Shown here: positions 7,975-16,197 of the stretch, in pieces
How the letters are laid out: each line of letters starts with the position of its first letter
Numbering within the stretch: the stretch's first letter is position 1
From: JBBRHQ01 sp963738305
GTDB lineage: Bacteria; Actinomycetota; Thermoleophilia; Solirubrobacterales; 70-9
Assembly (NCBI GenBank): GCA_963738305.1
Contig: CAVTVU010000005.1
Span: forward strand, 164,167 to 228,166
DNA: 64,000 nucleotides
Direction of reading: 5' to 3'
Notes under the pieces: generated by a model
The model's database searches: none
What the model was told of the DNA's origin: nothing
What the model saw: only the letters and a program-made list of their open reading frames with translations
Made by a program: the position numbers and the translations under genes

Positions 7975-8871
7975 GTGGCGGTGGCCATCGCCGGCGCGAC
8001 CGGCTACATCGGTGGTCTACTGGCCCGGCACCTGCTGCGCTCCGGCGCCCAGGTGGGGGCGCTCGCCCGTCGCCCCGAGAAGGCCGAAGCCCTCGCGGCC
8101 GAGGGCGCCGTGCTGCACCGCGCCGACGTCCTCGACCGCGAATCGCTGGAACCGGCGCTCGAGGGCGCCAGCGTCGCCTACTACCTGGTGCACTCGATGG
8201 GGCGGGGCTCGGATGCAGACTTCGCCGCCCGGGATCGTCGCGGCGCCGCCAACTTCGCCGCCGCCGCAGCTTCGGCCGGGGTCGAGCGGATCATCTATCT
8301 CGGCGGCCTGGGTCATGGCTCCGAGCACCTCGACAGCCGCCACGAGACCGCCCGGGTCCTCGGTGGCGGCGACGTACCGCTGACCTACTTTCGGGGGGCA
8401 GCCGTGATTGGGGCTGGGAGCGAGTCCTTCCGCACCGTCCTCTACCTGGTGAAGCGGCTGCCCGCGATGGTCACCCCGCGCTGGGTCACCACCCGCACCC
8501 AACCGATCGCGATCGCCGACGTGATCGGATACCTGAGCGCCGCGGCGGACACCGACCTGCCGCTGGTGCGCGAGATCGAGATCGGCGGGCCCGAGGTCAC
8601 GACCTATGGGGGGATGATGGACGAGATGGCCCGGGCGATGGGGAAGCGCCCGCCGGTGCGGGTCACTGTCCCCGTCCTCAGCCCGCGGCTCTCCTCGCTT
8701 TGGATCGGCCTGATCACACCGGTCGACCCCGGCGTGGCGATGCCATTGGTCGAGGGGATGGCGACCGAGACGATCGTGCGCGACCGCTCCGGGATGGAGC
8801 TGTTCGACGTTCCGCCCACGCCGATCGACACCGCGATGCGCGAGGCGCTGTCCGAGTCCGAAAACTCCTAG
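7975..8871 (+). CDS. NAD(P)-binding Rossmann-fold (NmrA/YbjT-like) protein
   Basis: 298 aa from GTG 7975. The nucleotide-binding motif GATGYIGGLLARHLL sits at the N-terminus, followed by ARRPEKAEAL, which points to NADP. Further features are YYLVHSMG, IIYLGGLG and TYFRGAAVIGAGS, all typical of atypical SDRs related to NDUFA9 and YbjT. It lacks the classical YxxxK pair, so a catalytic role is uncertain. Related actinobacterial proteins often carry a C-terminal DUF2867 domain, which is absent here. Only 3 bp separate it from glpX. Confidence 0.82.
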   Translation: MAVAIAGATGYIGGLLARHLLRSGAQVGALARRPEKAEALAAEGAVLHRADVLDRESLEPALEGASVAYYLVHSMGRGSDADFAARDRRGAANFAAAAASAGVERIIYLGGLGHGSEHLDSRHETARVLGGGDVPLTYFRGAAVIGAGSESFRTVLYLVKRLPAMVTPRWVTTRTQPIAIADVIGYLSAAADTDLPLVREIEIGGPEVTTYGGMMDEMARAMGKRPPVRVTVPVLSPRLSSLWIGLITPVDPGVAMPLVEGMATETIVRDRSGMELFDVPPTPIDTAMREALSESENS

Positions 8872-8957
8872 GGAGATCCAGCGGAGCGGCCGACGAGACG
8901 GCTCAACCGACCCGCCTCGGCTGCGCGGCGGATCAGGTCAAGTTTGGGAAGCCGCGC

Positions 8958-9610
8958 CTAGAGGGGAACCTCGTCCTCCGCCAGCGCCCCGACCGTCGAG
9001 GGGGGCAGGTCGAGGCGGCCAAGGGAGCGCAGGAAGCCCCGGGTCACCAGGACGTGGATGCGCAGCTCGGTGGCCGCGTATATGCGGGCGCCGATGCGGG
9101 CAAAGCGGCCACGGCCGCGCAGCAGAGGATAGAAGTTGCTGACCTCGGCCCGGATGCGGATCCGGGTCGCATCCCGGGGTCCTCCGGTGAGGGCTCGGTG
9201 CGGCGCACCGAGATGCGCAGGTGCCCGCGTCCGCGCATCGCCACCAAGAGGCCGCGCTCGATCGGCCAGGTCACCTGCCCGAACCCGAGCCCTGTGTCGT
9301 AGCGTGGTCTCCGGAAGCGGAGCAGGACCGCTCTGCGGTGGATGAACACGACCGAGCGTGAGCCCGGGGTGTAGAGGACCCTGATCAGCCCCAGCGAGAT
9401 CCGCCTCAGGTGGCGCCAGTATCCGTGGGCGAGGCGCTCCAGGTAGGAGAGTCGCCAGAGCTGCGCCAGCAGGTCCTCGGGGACGAGCGCCTCGGCCTCC
9501 TGCACCGAGCCCGACGGGCCGTCGGGTTCCACCGGTGCACGGGTCTCCGGCAGGAGCCGGATCTGCACCCGCGACGGGTCAATCGCGTTGCTCGGCGTCA
9601 CCCGGCGCAT
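8958..9610 (-). CDS. Hypothetical protein with one frame break
   Basis: A frame from ATG 9610 (SRVQIRLLPE, LRRISLGLIRVLYTPGSRSV, GFGQVTWPIERGLLVA) breaks near 9178 in a CCCCGGG run. It continues in the next frame as TRIRIRAEVSNFYPLLRGRG, then IYAATELRIHVLVTRGFLRS, ending at 8958. The restored protein is about 217 aa and positively charged. I do not recognise the family. Its start overlaps the end of the BrkB-family gene by 32 bp, so the two are probably one transcript. Confidence 0.6.
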
Positions 9611-10517
9611 AGGGCAGCGTTCCGGTGTCGTGGTACTCGTAGCGCAGCGAGTTGATCACCGCACCGGCCATCAGGCTGAGGGCGAGGATGTAGAACCAGA
9701 GCAGCGCGATCAGGATGAAGCCGACCGTCGAGCCGAAGCGCGAGAGGCTGGAGATGTTGGTCAGGTAAATCGGGAAGAGCCAGTTGGCGAGGCCGGTGCT
9801 CACCGTCACGAAAAGGGCACCGGGCCAGACCGCCCGCCAGGGCATGTGCCCCTTCGGTACGGCCCAGTAGATGACGCAGCAGATCAGGAAGGTGATCAGC
9901 AGGGCGCCCCCGATCAGCAGGACGGTGTCGAGCCCCTGTAGGTCGGAGAGACCGAACGGGAGCCTATCTGTGGAGCTGATCACCGCGCCCTCCATGGCCG
10001 GCAGGACGACGCTCGCCGCGAGGAAGGCGACGACGACGATCAGCATCACGAAGGAAAACCGCTTCTGTTCGACCCAGCCACGGCAGTCGACGTGGTAGAT
10101 GCGGCAGAACGCGGTATCCATTGCGCCCCAGAAGGAGGCGCCGATCCACAACGAGCCGAGCGCGGCGAGGATCCCGAAGGTTGCCGAGTTGCCGCGGATC
10201 CGGTCGATGACGTTGTTGAGCGTGTCCTGCTCCGTGTTGGGGAAGAGCCGCTGGAGGTCGTTGAGGATCCCCGTCTCCACGCCCTTGATCCGCAACACCT
10301 GGCTGAACACGAAGAGCACGAGCAGCACGAACGGGAAGACGGCGAGCATCAGGTTGTAGGCGACCATCGCCGAGAGCCCGGTGACGTTCTCGGTGTAGGC
10401 ACGCTGCCAGAAGGCGCGCAGCCACGGGGTGTGGCGGTTGCCGCGCTCCGCGGTCGCCTTGGTGCCAGCGGGCTGGTGGGCTGCCTTCTCTCCTCGGGCG
10501 GCGGGCGATGCGGGCAC
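9579..10517 (-). CDS. YihY/BrkB-family membrane protein
   Basis: 312-aa polytopic membrane protein with the family signatures YTENVTGLSAMVAYNLMLAV, PFVLLVLFVF and GLFLxGA-like GSLWIGASFWGAMDTAF. Others are LLWFYILALSLMAGAVINSL near the end, and PWRAVWPGALFVTV. Six transmembrane segments are expected. The family is widespread and its function unsettled: old names include virulence factor BrkB and, wrongly, RNase BN. The N-terminal ~30 residues are hydrophilic. Confidence 0.9.
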   Translation of the reverse strand: MPASPAARGEKAAHQPAGTKATAERGNRHTPWLRAFWQRAYTENVTGLSAMVAYNLMLAVFPFVLLVLFVFSQVLRIKGVETGILNDLQRLFPNTEQDTLNNVIDRIRGNSATFGILAALGSLWIGASFWGAMDTAFCRIYHVDCRGWVEQKRFSFVMLIVVVAFLAASVVLPAMEGAVISSTDRLPFGLSDLQGLDTVLLIGGALLITFLICCVIYWAVPKGHMPWRAVWPGALFVTVSTGLANWLFPIYLTNISSLSRFGSTVGFILIALLWFYILALSLMAGAVINSLRYEYHDTGTLPYAPGDAEQRD

Positions 10518-10549
10518 GACAGCGGGGAGAGGACGCTGCCCGGGGCCGG

Positions 10550-10828
10550 TCAGCGGCCTCCCAGTGCCTTTCCGACCCCGCCGGCTGCCCGCCCGGCAAG
10601 CTTCAGGCCGACGGCGGCGGCGCCGGTGGCGAGGCCGAAGCCGGCGCGGGCGAGATCCTCGATCCCCGAGGGGGAGGGCGGCGCCGTGTCCGTCCCCGCT
10701 CCGGCGTCGGCGGTCCCACCGGCAACCGGCCCCTCCGCGGCGGAGGCGCGGGCGGCGGCGCGGCGGGGGCTTTCGACCCCCGGGCGCGTTTTCGGCAAGC
10801 TGCCCAGGAGCCCTCTGTCATCGCTCAT
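10550..10828 (-). CDS. Small Gly/Ala-rich hypothetical protein
   Basis: About 92 aa from ATG 10828. The N-terminus (MSDDRGLLGSLPKTRPG) is hydrophilic and the middle is Ala/Pro-rich. The C-terminus (LARAGFGLATGAAAVGLKLA, then GRAAGGVGKALGG) has a glycine-zipper look and could insert in or lie on a membrane. I do not recognise it. It precedes the BrkB-family gene by 32 bp on the same strand. Low complexity keeps confidence modest. Confidence 0.5.
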   Translation of the reverse strand: MSDDRGLLGSLPKTRPGVESPRRAAARASAAEGPVAGGTADAGAGTDTAPPSPSGIEDLARAGFGLATGAAAVGLKLAGRAAGGVGKALGGR

Positions 10829-10942
10829 GCAAGGCCACCGTAACAACCGCCGACGCTGGTGTTGGTGGCATGGCGACCGATTCGTGGCGAGACTCTTCGC
10901 CGAATTTCGGGTTTCGATACCACGGGCGCGGCTTTTCAGCGC

Positions 10943-10971
10943 TTGACCGGGTAAACCGCAGCTTCTAAGAT
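10943..10971 (+). promoter_or_regulatory. Sigma-70-type promoter of the principal sigma factor gene
   Basis: TTGACC (10943-10948), a 17-bp spacer and TAAGAT (10966-10971) match the housekeeping -35/-10 pattern. Initiation near 10978 would leave a leader of about 160 nt before the sigma gene ATG at 11138. The 309-bp stretch 10829-11137 holds no gene, only this promoter, the leader hairpin and the start of the divergent small-protein gene's upstream region. Confidence 0.65.
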
Positions 10972-11032
10972 CCGAACAGACGTTTGACCACCGAGAAACC
11001 GGGCACAGGCCCCTGCAGAGCAGAAATCACCG

Positions 11033-11062
11033 CGCGGATCCGAAGCTTTCGGTCCGCGTTTT
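11033..11062 (+). terminator. Intrinsic-terminator-like hairpin in the sigma factor leader
   Basis: Arms CGCGGATCCGAA (11033-11044) and TTTCGGTCCGCG (11047-11058) pair over 11 positions with one bulged base and a GC turn. TTTT follows at 11059-11062. No + strand gene lies upstream, so it does not end a gene. Either the leader is attenuated before the sigma gene (75 bp further on) or a short leader RNA is made. Confidence 0.5.
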
Positions 11063-11137
11063 CGTGACCTCGAGCCGCCGATCCCACCTCTCGGCTGAAA
11101 ACCGCCAACGGCCAACAGAACGGACAAAGAGAGCAGG

Positions 11138-12245
11138 ATGCTGGTAGCAGAACTCCAAGAGCTTGAAGAGGTGAAGGGGCTGATCACGAAGGGGCAGCAG
11201 CTGGGCGTGCTGACCTTCGGCGACGTCGCCTCCGCGGTCTCAGAGGTGGACCTCGACGAATCCGACGTCGAGGACCTCTACGGACACCTCGAGAAGTCGG
11301 GTATCGAGCTGGTCGAGGACGTCGATCCCGCGCAGAAGGCCCAGGCCGACGCGATGCCGGCCGAGACCGGCAAGCGGGGCCGTCGGCGCCAGAAGCAGGC
11401 GCTGGACCTGAAGCCGGACATGACCACCGACTCGCTGCAGCTCTTCCTCAAGGACATCGGCAAGGTGCGGCTGCTGACCGCCCAGGAGGAGGTCGATCTG
11501 GCGAAGCGGATCGAGCGCGGCGACCTCGACGCCAAGCAGAAGATGGTCGAGTCCAACCTGCGGCTGGTCGTCTCGATCGCCAAGAACTATCGCAACCAGG
11601 GCCTGCCGTTCCTCGACCTGATCCAGGAGGGAACCCTCGGCCTGGTCCGCGCTGCCGAGAAGTTCGACTACCGCAAGGGCTTCAAGTTCTCCACCTATGC
11701 CACCTGGTGGATCCGTCAGGCGATCGCCACGGGCGCTGGCCGACAAGGCGCGAACGATTCGTATCCCGGTCCACGTGGTCGAGAAGCTGAACAAGATCGG
11801 CCGGGCCGAGCGCAAGCTGGTCACCGAGCTGGGCCGCGAGCCCACCCCGGAGGAGATCGCCGAGGTCACCGGGATCGACCCCGAGGAGGTCGACTCGATC
11901 AAGCGATCCGCGCAGGCCCCGGTCTCGCTGGAGAAGCCGGTCGGCGACGAGGAGGAGTCCGAGTTCGGGCAGTTCATCGCCGACGAGAAGGCCGAATCGC
12001 CGTTCGACCGCGCCGCCGATCTCCTGACCAAGGAGGCGCTGAAGGAGGCGCTCGAGAACCTCTCCTACCGCGAGCGCCGCGTCCTGGAGCTCCGCTACGG
12101 CCTCGGCGGCGAGCACCCCCGCACCCTCGACGAGGTGGGGCGGACGTTCAACGTCACGCGGGAGCGGATCCGCCAGATCGAGAACCAGAGCCTCAAGAAG
12201 CTGCAGTCCCTGGCCGAGGCGCAGAAGCTGCGCGAAGTCGCGTAG
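11138..12245 (+). CDS. rpoD: Principal RNA polymerase sigma factor (RpoD/SigA), one frame break
   Basis: Group 1 sigma factor that directs housekeeping transcription. Region 1.1-like N-terminus (LITKGQQLGVLTFGDVASAV) is followed by region 1.2 (TDSLQLFLKDIGKVRLLT), region 2 (SNLRLVVSIAKNYRNQGLPF, then the -10-reading FKFSTYATWWIRQAI), region 3 and region 4 (YRERRVLELRYGLGGEHPRT, NVTRERIRQIENQSLKKLQ). The frame breaks near 11729, exactly in the conserved ALADKARTIRIP element, where one extra base (GCCACGGGCG) suffices. A cell cannot lose this gene, so a consensus error is much more likely than a mutation. The restored length of about 368 aa is normal for Actinobacteria with a short region 1. 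Confidence 0.95.
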
Positions 12246-12272
12246 GGGCGTCCACAGCCTCGGTGCTTTTGC

Positions 12273-12318
12273 GGCTCCGCTACGCCTGGCGGTAGGGCTC
12301 CGCTACGCCTGGCGGTAG
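12273..12318. repeat. 23-bp exact tandem duplication
   Basis: The unit beginning GGCTCCGCTACGCC occurs twice in a row (12273-12295 and 12296-12318) without mismatch. The second copy encodes the last residues and stop (YRQA-stop) of the reductase gene on the - strand, so the duplication repeats the gene's end downstream of the gene. It looks like recent slippage. It may also be an assembly stutter. Confidence 0.85.
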
Positions 12319-12851
12319 TGGAGGTGGACGGTGCCGCTCTGGAAGCTGCGCTGGTCGAGCAGGTCCAGATTGAGGCGGGCATCGATGGGCAGGGCGGCCT
12401 TGCCGCTGCCGACAGCGACCGGGACCAGGAGGAGGTGGATCTCGTCGACCAGGCCGGCTACGATCGCCTCCGAGGCGAGGGTGGGACCGCCGATGCTGAT
12501 GTCCCGCGAAGTTGACGCCTTGAGCTGCTTCACGGCGTCGGGGTCGAACTCCGGCTCGATCCGCGTTCTGGCGCTGGCGGCCTCCCGCAGGGTCCTCGAG
12601 TAGACGATCTTCTCGGCGGCCCTCCAGATCTCCGCGAAGTCGCGCATCACGGGGTGCTCGTCGTCCATCGTCTCCCAGGCGGCCATCACCTCGTACATGC
12701 GGCGCCCGTAGAGGTGGGTTCCGACCGATCGCACCAGGTCGTTTACGAACGCGTGCACCTCCTCGTCCGGCGCCGCCCAGGAGAACTCGCCGTGCTCGTC
12801 GGCCACGTAGCCGTCGAGGGACGCAAGCGTCGTGTAGATCAGCTTCGCCAT
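12303..12851 (-). CDS. RibD_C/dihydrofolate-reductase-like protein
   Basis: 182 aa from ATG 12851. Signatures are LIYTTLASLDGYVADEHGEF at the N-terminus, LYGRRMYEVMAAWETMD, KIVYSRTL, RDISIGGPTLASEAI and VDEIHLLLVPVAVGSGKA. These fit the stand-alone RibD C-terminal-domain family (YyaP/YwjB-like), which resembles DHFR and probably reduces a pterin- or nucleotide-like substrate with NADPH. The true substrate is unknown. Its 3' end lies in a 23-bp tandem duplication. Confidence 0.88.
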   Translation of the reverse strand: MAKLIYTTLASLDGYVADEHGEFSWAAPDEEVHAFVNDLVRSVGTHLYGRRMYEVMAAWETMDDEHPVMRDFAEIWRAAEKIVYSRTLREAASARTRIEPEFDPDAVKQLKASTSRDISIGGPTLASEAIVAGLVDEIHLLLVPVAVGSGKAALPIDARLNLDLLDQRSFQSGTVHLHYRQA

Positions 12852-12963
12852 CTGTTTCGAATCCTCGCAACGATCGCCGCCGGCGAGAGGGAGGTTATTC
12901 ACCAATACGGTGTCCTACTTACGTCTCGGCAGGGGGTCTGGGGTCAGATGGGACGATGCGTTC

Positions 12964-13554
12964 GTGAGGGACTTCGATCCAGTGCGGGTGGGTCGGCTCG
13001 AGTGCGAAGCCTGGGTCGCCTACTACCGGCGCCGCTGGGCCCGCTTCCTCTGGGCGGCGGTCTCGCTGACCAGGGAGAACTTCGGCCTCTCGTGGCCGGC
13101 GACGCTGCGGGGCGCCTGGCTCGTGCTCCGCGCCAACCAGCTCTGGGCGCCGCAGCGGGACAACGACCCGGACGGGGCTCGCCGCTGCATGCGCGAGTTC
13201 TACGCGCTCGTCGCCCGCCGGCACGGCGAGGGCTTCAACGTGACCAAGGCGGCCCGGCTCGAGGTCGAGTGGTGGCGACTTCACCGCGAGCTGGGAGATC
13301 GGCGCCGCGAGGAGGTGGGTGACGGCCTCGAGCCCGAGGAGCGGGAGCTGAGCGAGGCGATCGCCTCGCTCTACGCGCACCTCTACGGCGTCGAGCGCGA
13401 GAGCGTCCGGGAGGCGGCCGACCTGCGGACCCTGGCGATGCGCCACTCGGACCGCTGGGTCATCGACGGCTGCGACCCGGCCAGCCCGCTGATCGCGCTC
13501 GAGCGCGGCGAGCTGATGCGGTCCTACTCCGCGCTGAGGACGGCAATGGGATGA
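12964..13554 (+). CDS. Conserved hypothetical protein, actinobacterial type
   Basis: About 196 aa from GTG 12964 (RDFDPVRVGRLECEAWVAYY). An earlier in-frame GTG at 12910 is possible but adds unconvincing sequence. The protein is rich in Arg, Trp and Tyr and appears all-helical: RRRWARFLWAAVSLTRENFG, LRGAWLVLRANQLWAP, CMREFYALVARRHGEGF, LEVEWWRLHREL. There is no signal peptide or membrane segment. I do not recognise a named domain. Its stop overlaps the ATG of the GNAT gene (ATGAG), so they are coupled. Confidence 0.7.
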   Translation: MRDFDPVRVGRLECEAWVAYYRRRWARFLWAAVSLTRENFGLSWPATLRGAWLVLRANQLWAPQRDNDPDGARRCMREFYALVARRHGEGFNVTKAARLEVEWWRLHRELGDRRREEVGDGLEPEERELSEAIASLYAHLYGVERESVREAADLRTLAMRHSDRWVIDGCDPASPLIALERGELMRSYSALRTAMG

Positions 13555-14234
13555 GGCCATCGCCGACCCCCTCGGTGCGGGCGGCCGAGGTGGACGAGCA
13601 CGAGGCGGCCGCGGAGGCGTTGGCACTGGCCTTCGTCGACGATCCCTCCTGGGCGCATCTGCTGCCCGACGATCGCAGCCGGGCCGAGCGCCTGCTCGCC
13701 TTCTTTGCCGCCGAGATAGCCAACCTCGTGCCCGAGTGGCGCAGCATCTGGATCACCGAGGACGGCAGCGGCGCGGCGATCTGGGCGCCCCCGCGGCGCT
13801 GGCGGGTCCCCTTCACACGGACGATGCGTCCGGCGGCGCAGATGGCCAAGGTCTTCGGCGCTCGCCTCCCGCTGGCCACCTGGGCGCTGCTGCGGATCGA
13901 GGGCCGCCATCCCGCCTCGCCGGAGCACTGGTACCTGCACTACCTCGGGGTCGAGCCGCGGCACCAGGGGCGGGGTCTGGGCGGGGCACTGATGGAGCCG
14001 GTGCTCGCCGCCTGCGACCGCGAGGGGGTCCCGGCCCACCTCGAGGCCAGCACGGAGCGAAGCCGGATGCTGTACGAGCGCAACGGCTTTGACCTCACCG
14101 GCACCCTCAACCTGCCGCTGGGAGGCCCGCCGGTGAGAGGCATGTGGCGTCGACCTCAAGGCCCCGAGCCAGGCGCCGATATATGTCCGCATGCTGGACA
14201 TGGATACGGCCCTGCGCAAGCTCGTCGAGCTTGA
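13551..14234 (+). CDS. GNAT-family N-acetyltransferase
   Basis: N-acetyltransferase fold. Motif A is LHYLGVEPRHQGRGLGGALM, with the acetyl-CoA pyrophosphate loop RHQGRGLG. Motif B is PAHLEASTERSRMLYERNGF. The N-terminal half (EVDEHEAAAEALALAFVDDP) is the usual variable acceptor-binding part. The substrate is unknown. The last ~30 residues overlap the start of pilT1 by 44 bp and look unstructured. The natural end may be near 14165, with a small frame error having removed the stop. Confidence 0.85.
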   Translation: MRPSPTPSVRAAEVDEHEAAAEALALAFVDDPSWAHLLPDDRSRAERLLAFFAAEIANLVPEWRSIWITEDGSGAAIWAPPRRWRVPFTRTMRPAAQMAKVFGARLPLATWALLRIEGRHPASPEHWYLHYLGVEPRHQGRGLGGALMEPVLAACDREGVPAHLEASTERSRMLYERNGFDLTGTLNLPLGGPPVRGMWRRPQGPEPGADICPHAGHGYGPAQARRA

Positions 14235-15526
14235 GGGCTCCGATCTGCACATCAAGGTCGGGACGAGGCCGATCGTCCGCATCGACGGCAAGCTCGGCCC
14301 CTGGAGGGATACGAGGAGCCTCTCACTCGCCGAGGAGACCGAGAAGGCCTTCCACGACATCGCCGAGACGCGCTCGCTGACCGAGTTCGAGGAGGTCGGC
14401 GAGGCCGACTTCGCCTACTCGATCCCCGGCTCGGCCCGCTTCCGGGTCAGCGCCTTCAAGCAGCGGGGCGCGGTCTCGATCGTCTGCCGGGCGATCCCCT
14501 TCAGCATCAGGACGATCGCCGAGCTCGGCCTTCCCGACGTGGTCCGCGATCTGGCCGAGGAGCCTCGCGGGATCGTCCTTCTCACCGGCACCACCGGCTC
14601 GGGCAAGTCCACGACCCTGGCGGCGATGATCGACCACATCAACGCCACCCGGTCGCGTCACATCGTCACCCTCGAGGACCCGATCGAGTACCTGCACCGC
14701 GACCGGCTCTCGATCATCAATCAGCGCGAGGTGGGCTCCGACACCGAGAGCTTCGCCAGGGCGATGCGCCGGGTGCTGCGCCAGGACCCGGACGTGATCC
14801 TGATCGGCGAGATGCGCGACGAGGAGACGGTGCGCACGGCGCTCTCCGCCGCCGAGACCGGCCATCTCGTCTTCTCGACCCTGCACACCCTCGACGCGAC
14901 CGAGACGATCAACCGGATCATCGACTTCTTCCCGCCCCACCTCCAGCAGCAGGCCCGGGTGATGCTCGCATCGACCCTGCAAGGGCGCGATCTCGCAGCG
15001 ACTGATCCCGCGGATCGGGCGGGGTCGGGAGGGTCGCGGCGGCCGAGATCATGGTCGCGACCGGCAGGGTCAAGGACCTGATCCTCCAGCCGGAGGAAAC
15101 CGGCAAGATCAGCGAGGTGATCGCCGAGGGCGCCTACTACGGGATGCGGACCTTCGACCAGGACCTGCTCGACCACGTGCTCGCCGGGCGGGTGAGGTCG
15201 AGGTCGCGCTGGAGGCCGCCTCGCGCCCGCACGACTTCAAGCTGATGCTCGAGGCCGGCGGGCAGCGGGCGAGCGGGATCGAGCAGCTCGAGGCCGGCCG
15301 CTGCCCGGCCCCGAACGGCAACGGGGCGCAGCCGCCGGCGACCTTCCCGCCGCCGGTCGAGGCCACCCCTCCGCCGCCGGGGGCGCCGCAACGCAGCCGG
15401 CCGCCGCAGCGGCGGCCGCGCCGGTGAGCTCTCTCCCGCCGGCCGGGCCAGGCCCCGGCATCACCGGCGCCGGCCGCCCCTGCGGCGGCCGAGCCGCCTC
15501 CGGGCTACGAGGCCCCGCCGGGCTAG
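14191..15526 (+). CDS. pilT: Type IV pilus retraction ATPase PilT, first paralogue, several frame breaks
   Basis: Hexameric ATPase that powers pilus retraction at the cytoplasmic face. The frame starts at ATG 14191 with LEGSDLHIKVGTRPIVRIDG. It carries Walker A (GTTGSGKSTT), the Asp box (THIV-like HIVTLEDPIEY), Walker B (DPDVILIGEMRDEET) and the His box (TGHLVFSTLHTLDA). Frames then break near 14981, 15018 and 15195 at G runs. The C-terminus is recovered in pieces (VKDLILQPEETGKISEVIAE, YYGMRTFDQDLLDHVLAG, RPHDFKLMLEAGG). A Pro/Ala-rich tail follows, with another break near 15390, ending at 15526. The Pro-rich tail is not usual for PilT. Confidence 0.88.
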
Positions 15527-15539
15527 TACGTCCGTCCAG

Positions 15540-16176
15540 ATGAGGGACAAGCTCAACAACAGCCCGATCGCCCAGGTCGCGCTCGATCGCCGATCCTGCT
15601 CGGCGCCGGGGCCTTCCTCCTGCTCGGCAGCGGAGGGGGAGGGGACGGCACGGGGAGTGCCCCGGCCACCCCGACCACGCCGGCGACGACCACGCCTACC
15701 ACGACCGCCCCGGTGACGAGCACTTCGGCGAGCCCCAGCACCGATGGCGCCGCCACCCTCCCCGCCGACGCGGCCGGCGCGTCGGCCGGCACAGCCTCCG
15801 GGTCGGTGCCGGTGCCGCCGCTGCCGGCGCCCGTGAGGCGTGCCTATGCCGCCGGTGAGACCGTCGTCCTGCTGGTCGTCCGGGGCGGGGGCGTCGACGA
15901 CTCGCTGGTCGCCCCGGTCGTGCGCAAGCTGAAGGCGGCTCGGCGGCCTCGCGGTCTTCATCACCCCCGCCAAGCGCATCGCCCGCTACGCCGCGATCAC
16001 CCTCGGCGTCAACGTCAACCGCGTCCCAGCGCTGGTCGTGGTCAGGCCGCGAGCCGCTCAGCGGCGGCACCCCGCAGGCGACCGTGACCTACGGCTTCCA
16101 GAGCCCGGCGGCGATCGTCCAGGCGGTGATCGATGCCTCCTACAACGGACCTGCCGCCACCTATCACCCCAACTAG
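15540..16176 (+). CDS. Membrane-anchored pilus-locus accessory protein, unknown, frame-broken
   Basis: Reassembling frames gives about 211 aa. It begins MRDKLNNSPIAQVAL with a single transmembrane helix (AILLGAGAFLLLGSGGGG). A long Thr/Pro/Ala/Ser linker (TTTPTTTAPVTSTSASPS) leads to a small C-terminal domain (ETVVLLVVRGGGVDDSLVAP, LAVFITPAKRIARYAAITLG, VNRVPALVVVRPRE, TVTYGFQSPAAIVQAVIDA). The order of strands and the central PALVVVRP segment resemble a thioredoxin-like fold without the CxxC pair. That is only an impression. Breaks lie near 15585, 15944 and 16050. Its place between pilT1 and pilB ties it to pilus assembly. Confidence 0.6.
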
Positions 16177-16197
16177 GAGCTGGGGCGGAGGCTCGCA

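Noticed and set aside
11138..12245. Programmed frameshift in the principal sigma factor gene
   Set aside because: No slippery heptamer or downstream structure is evident at 11729, and the same kind of break occurs in many unrelated genes here.
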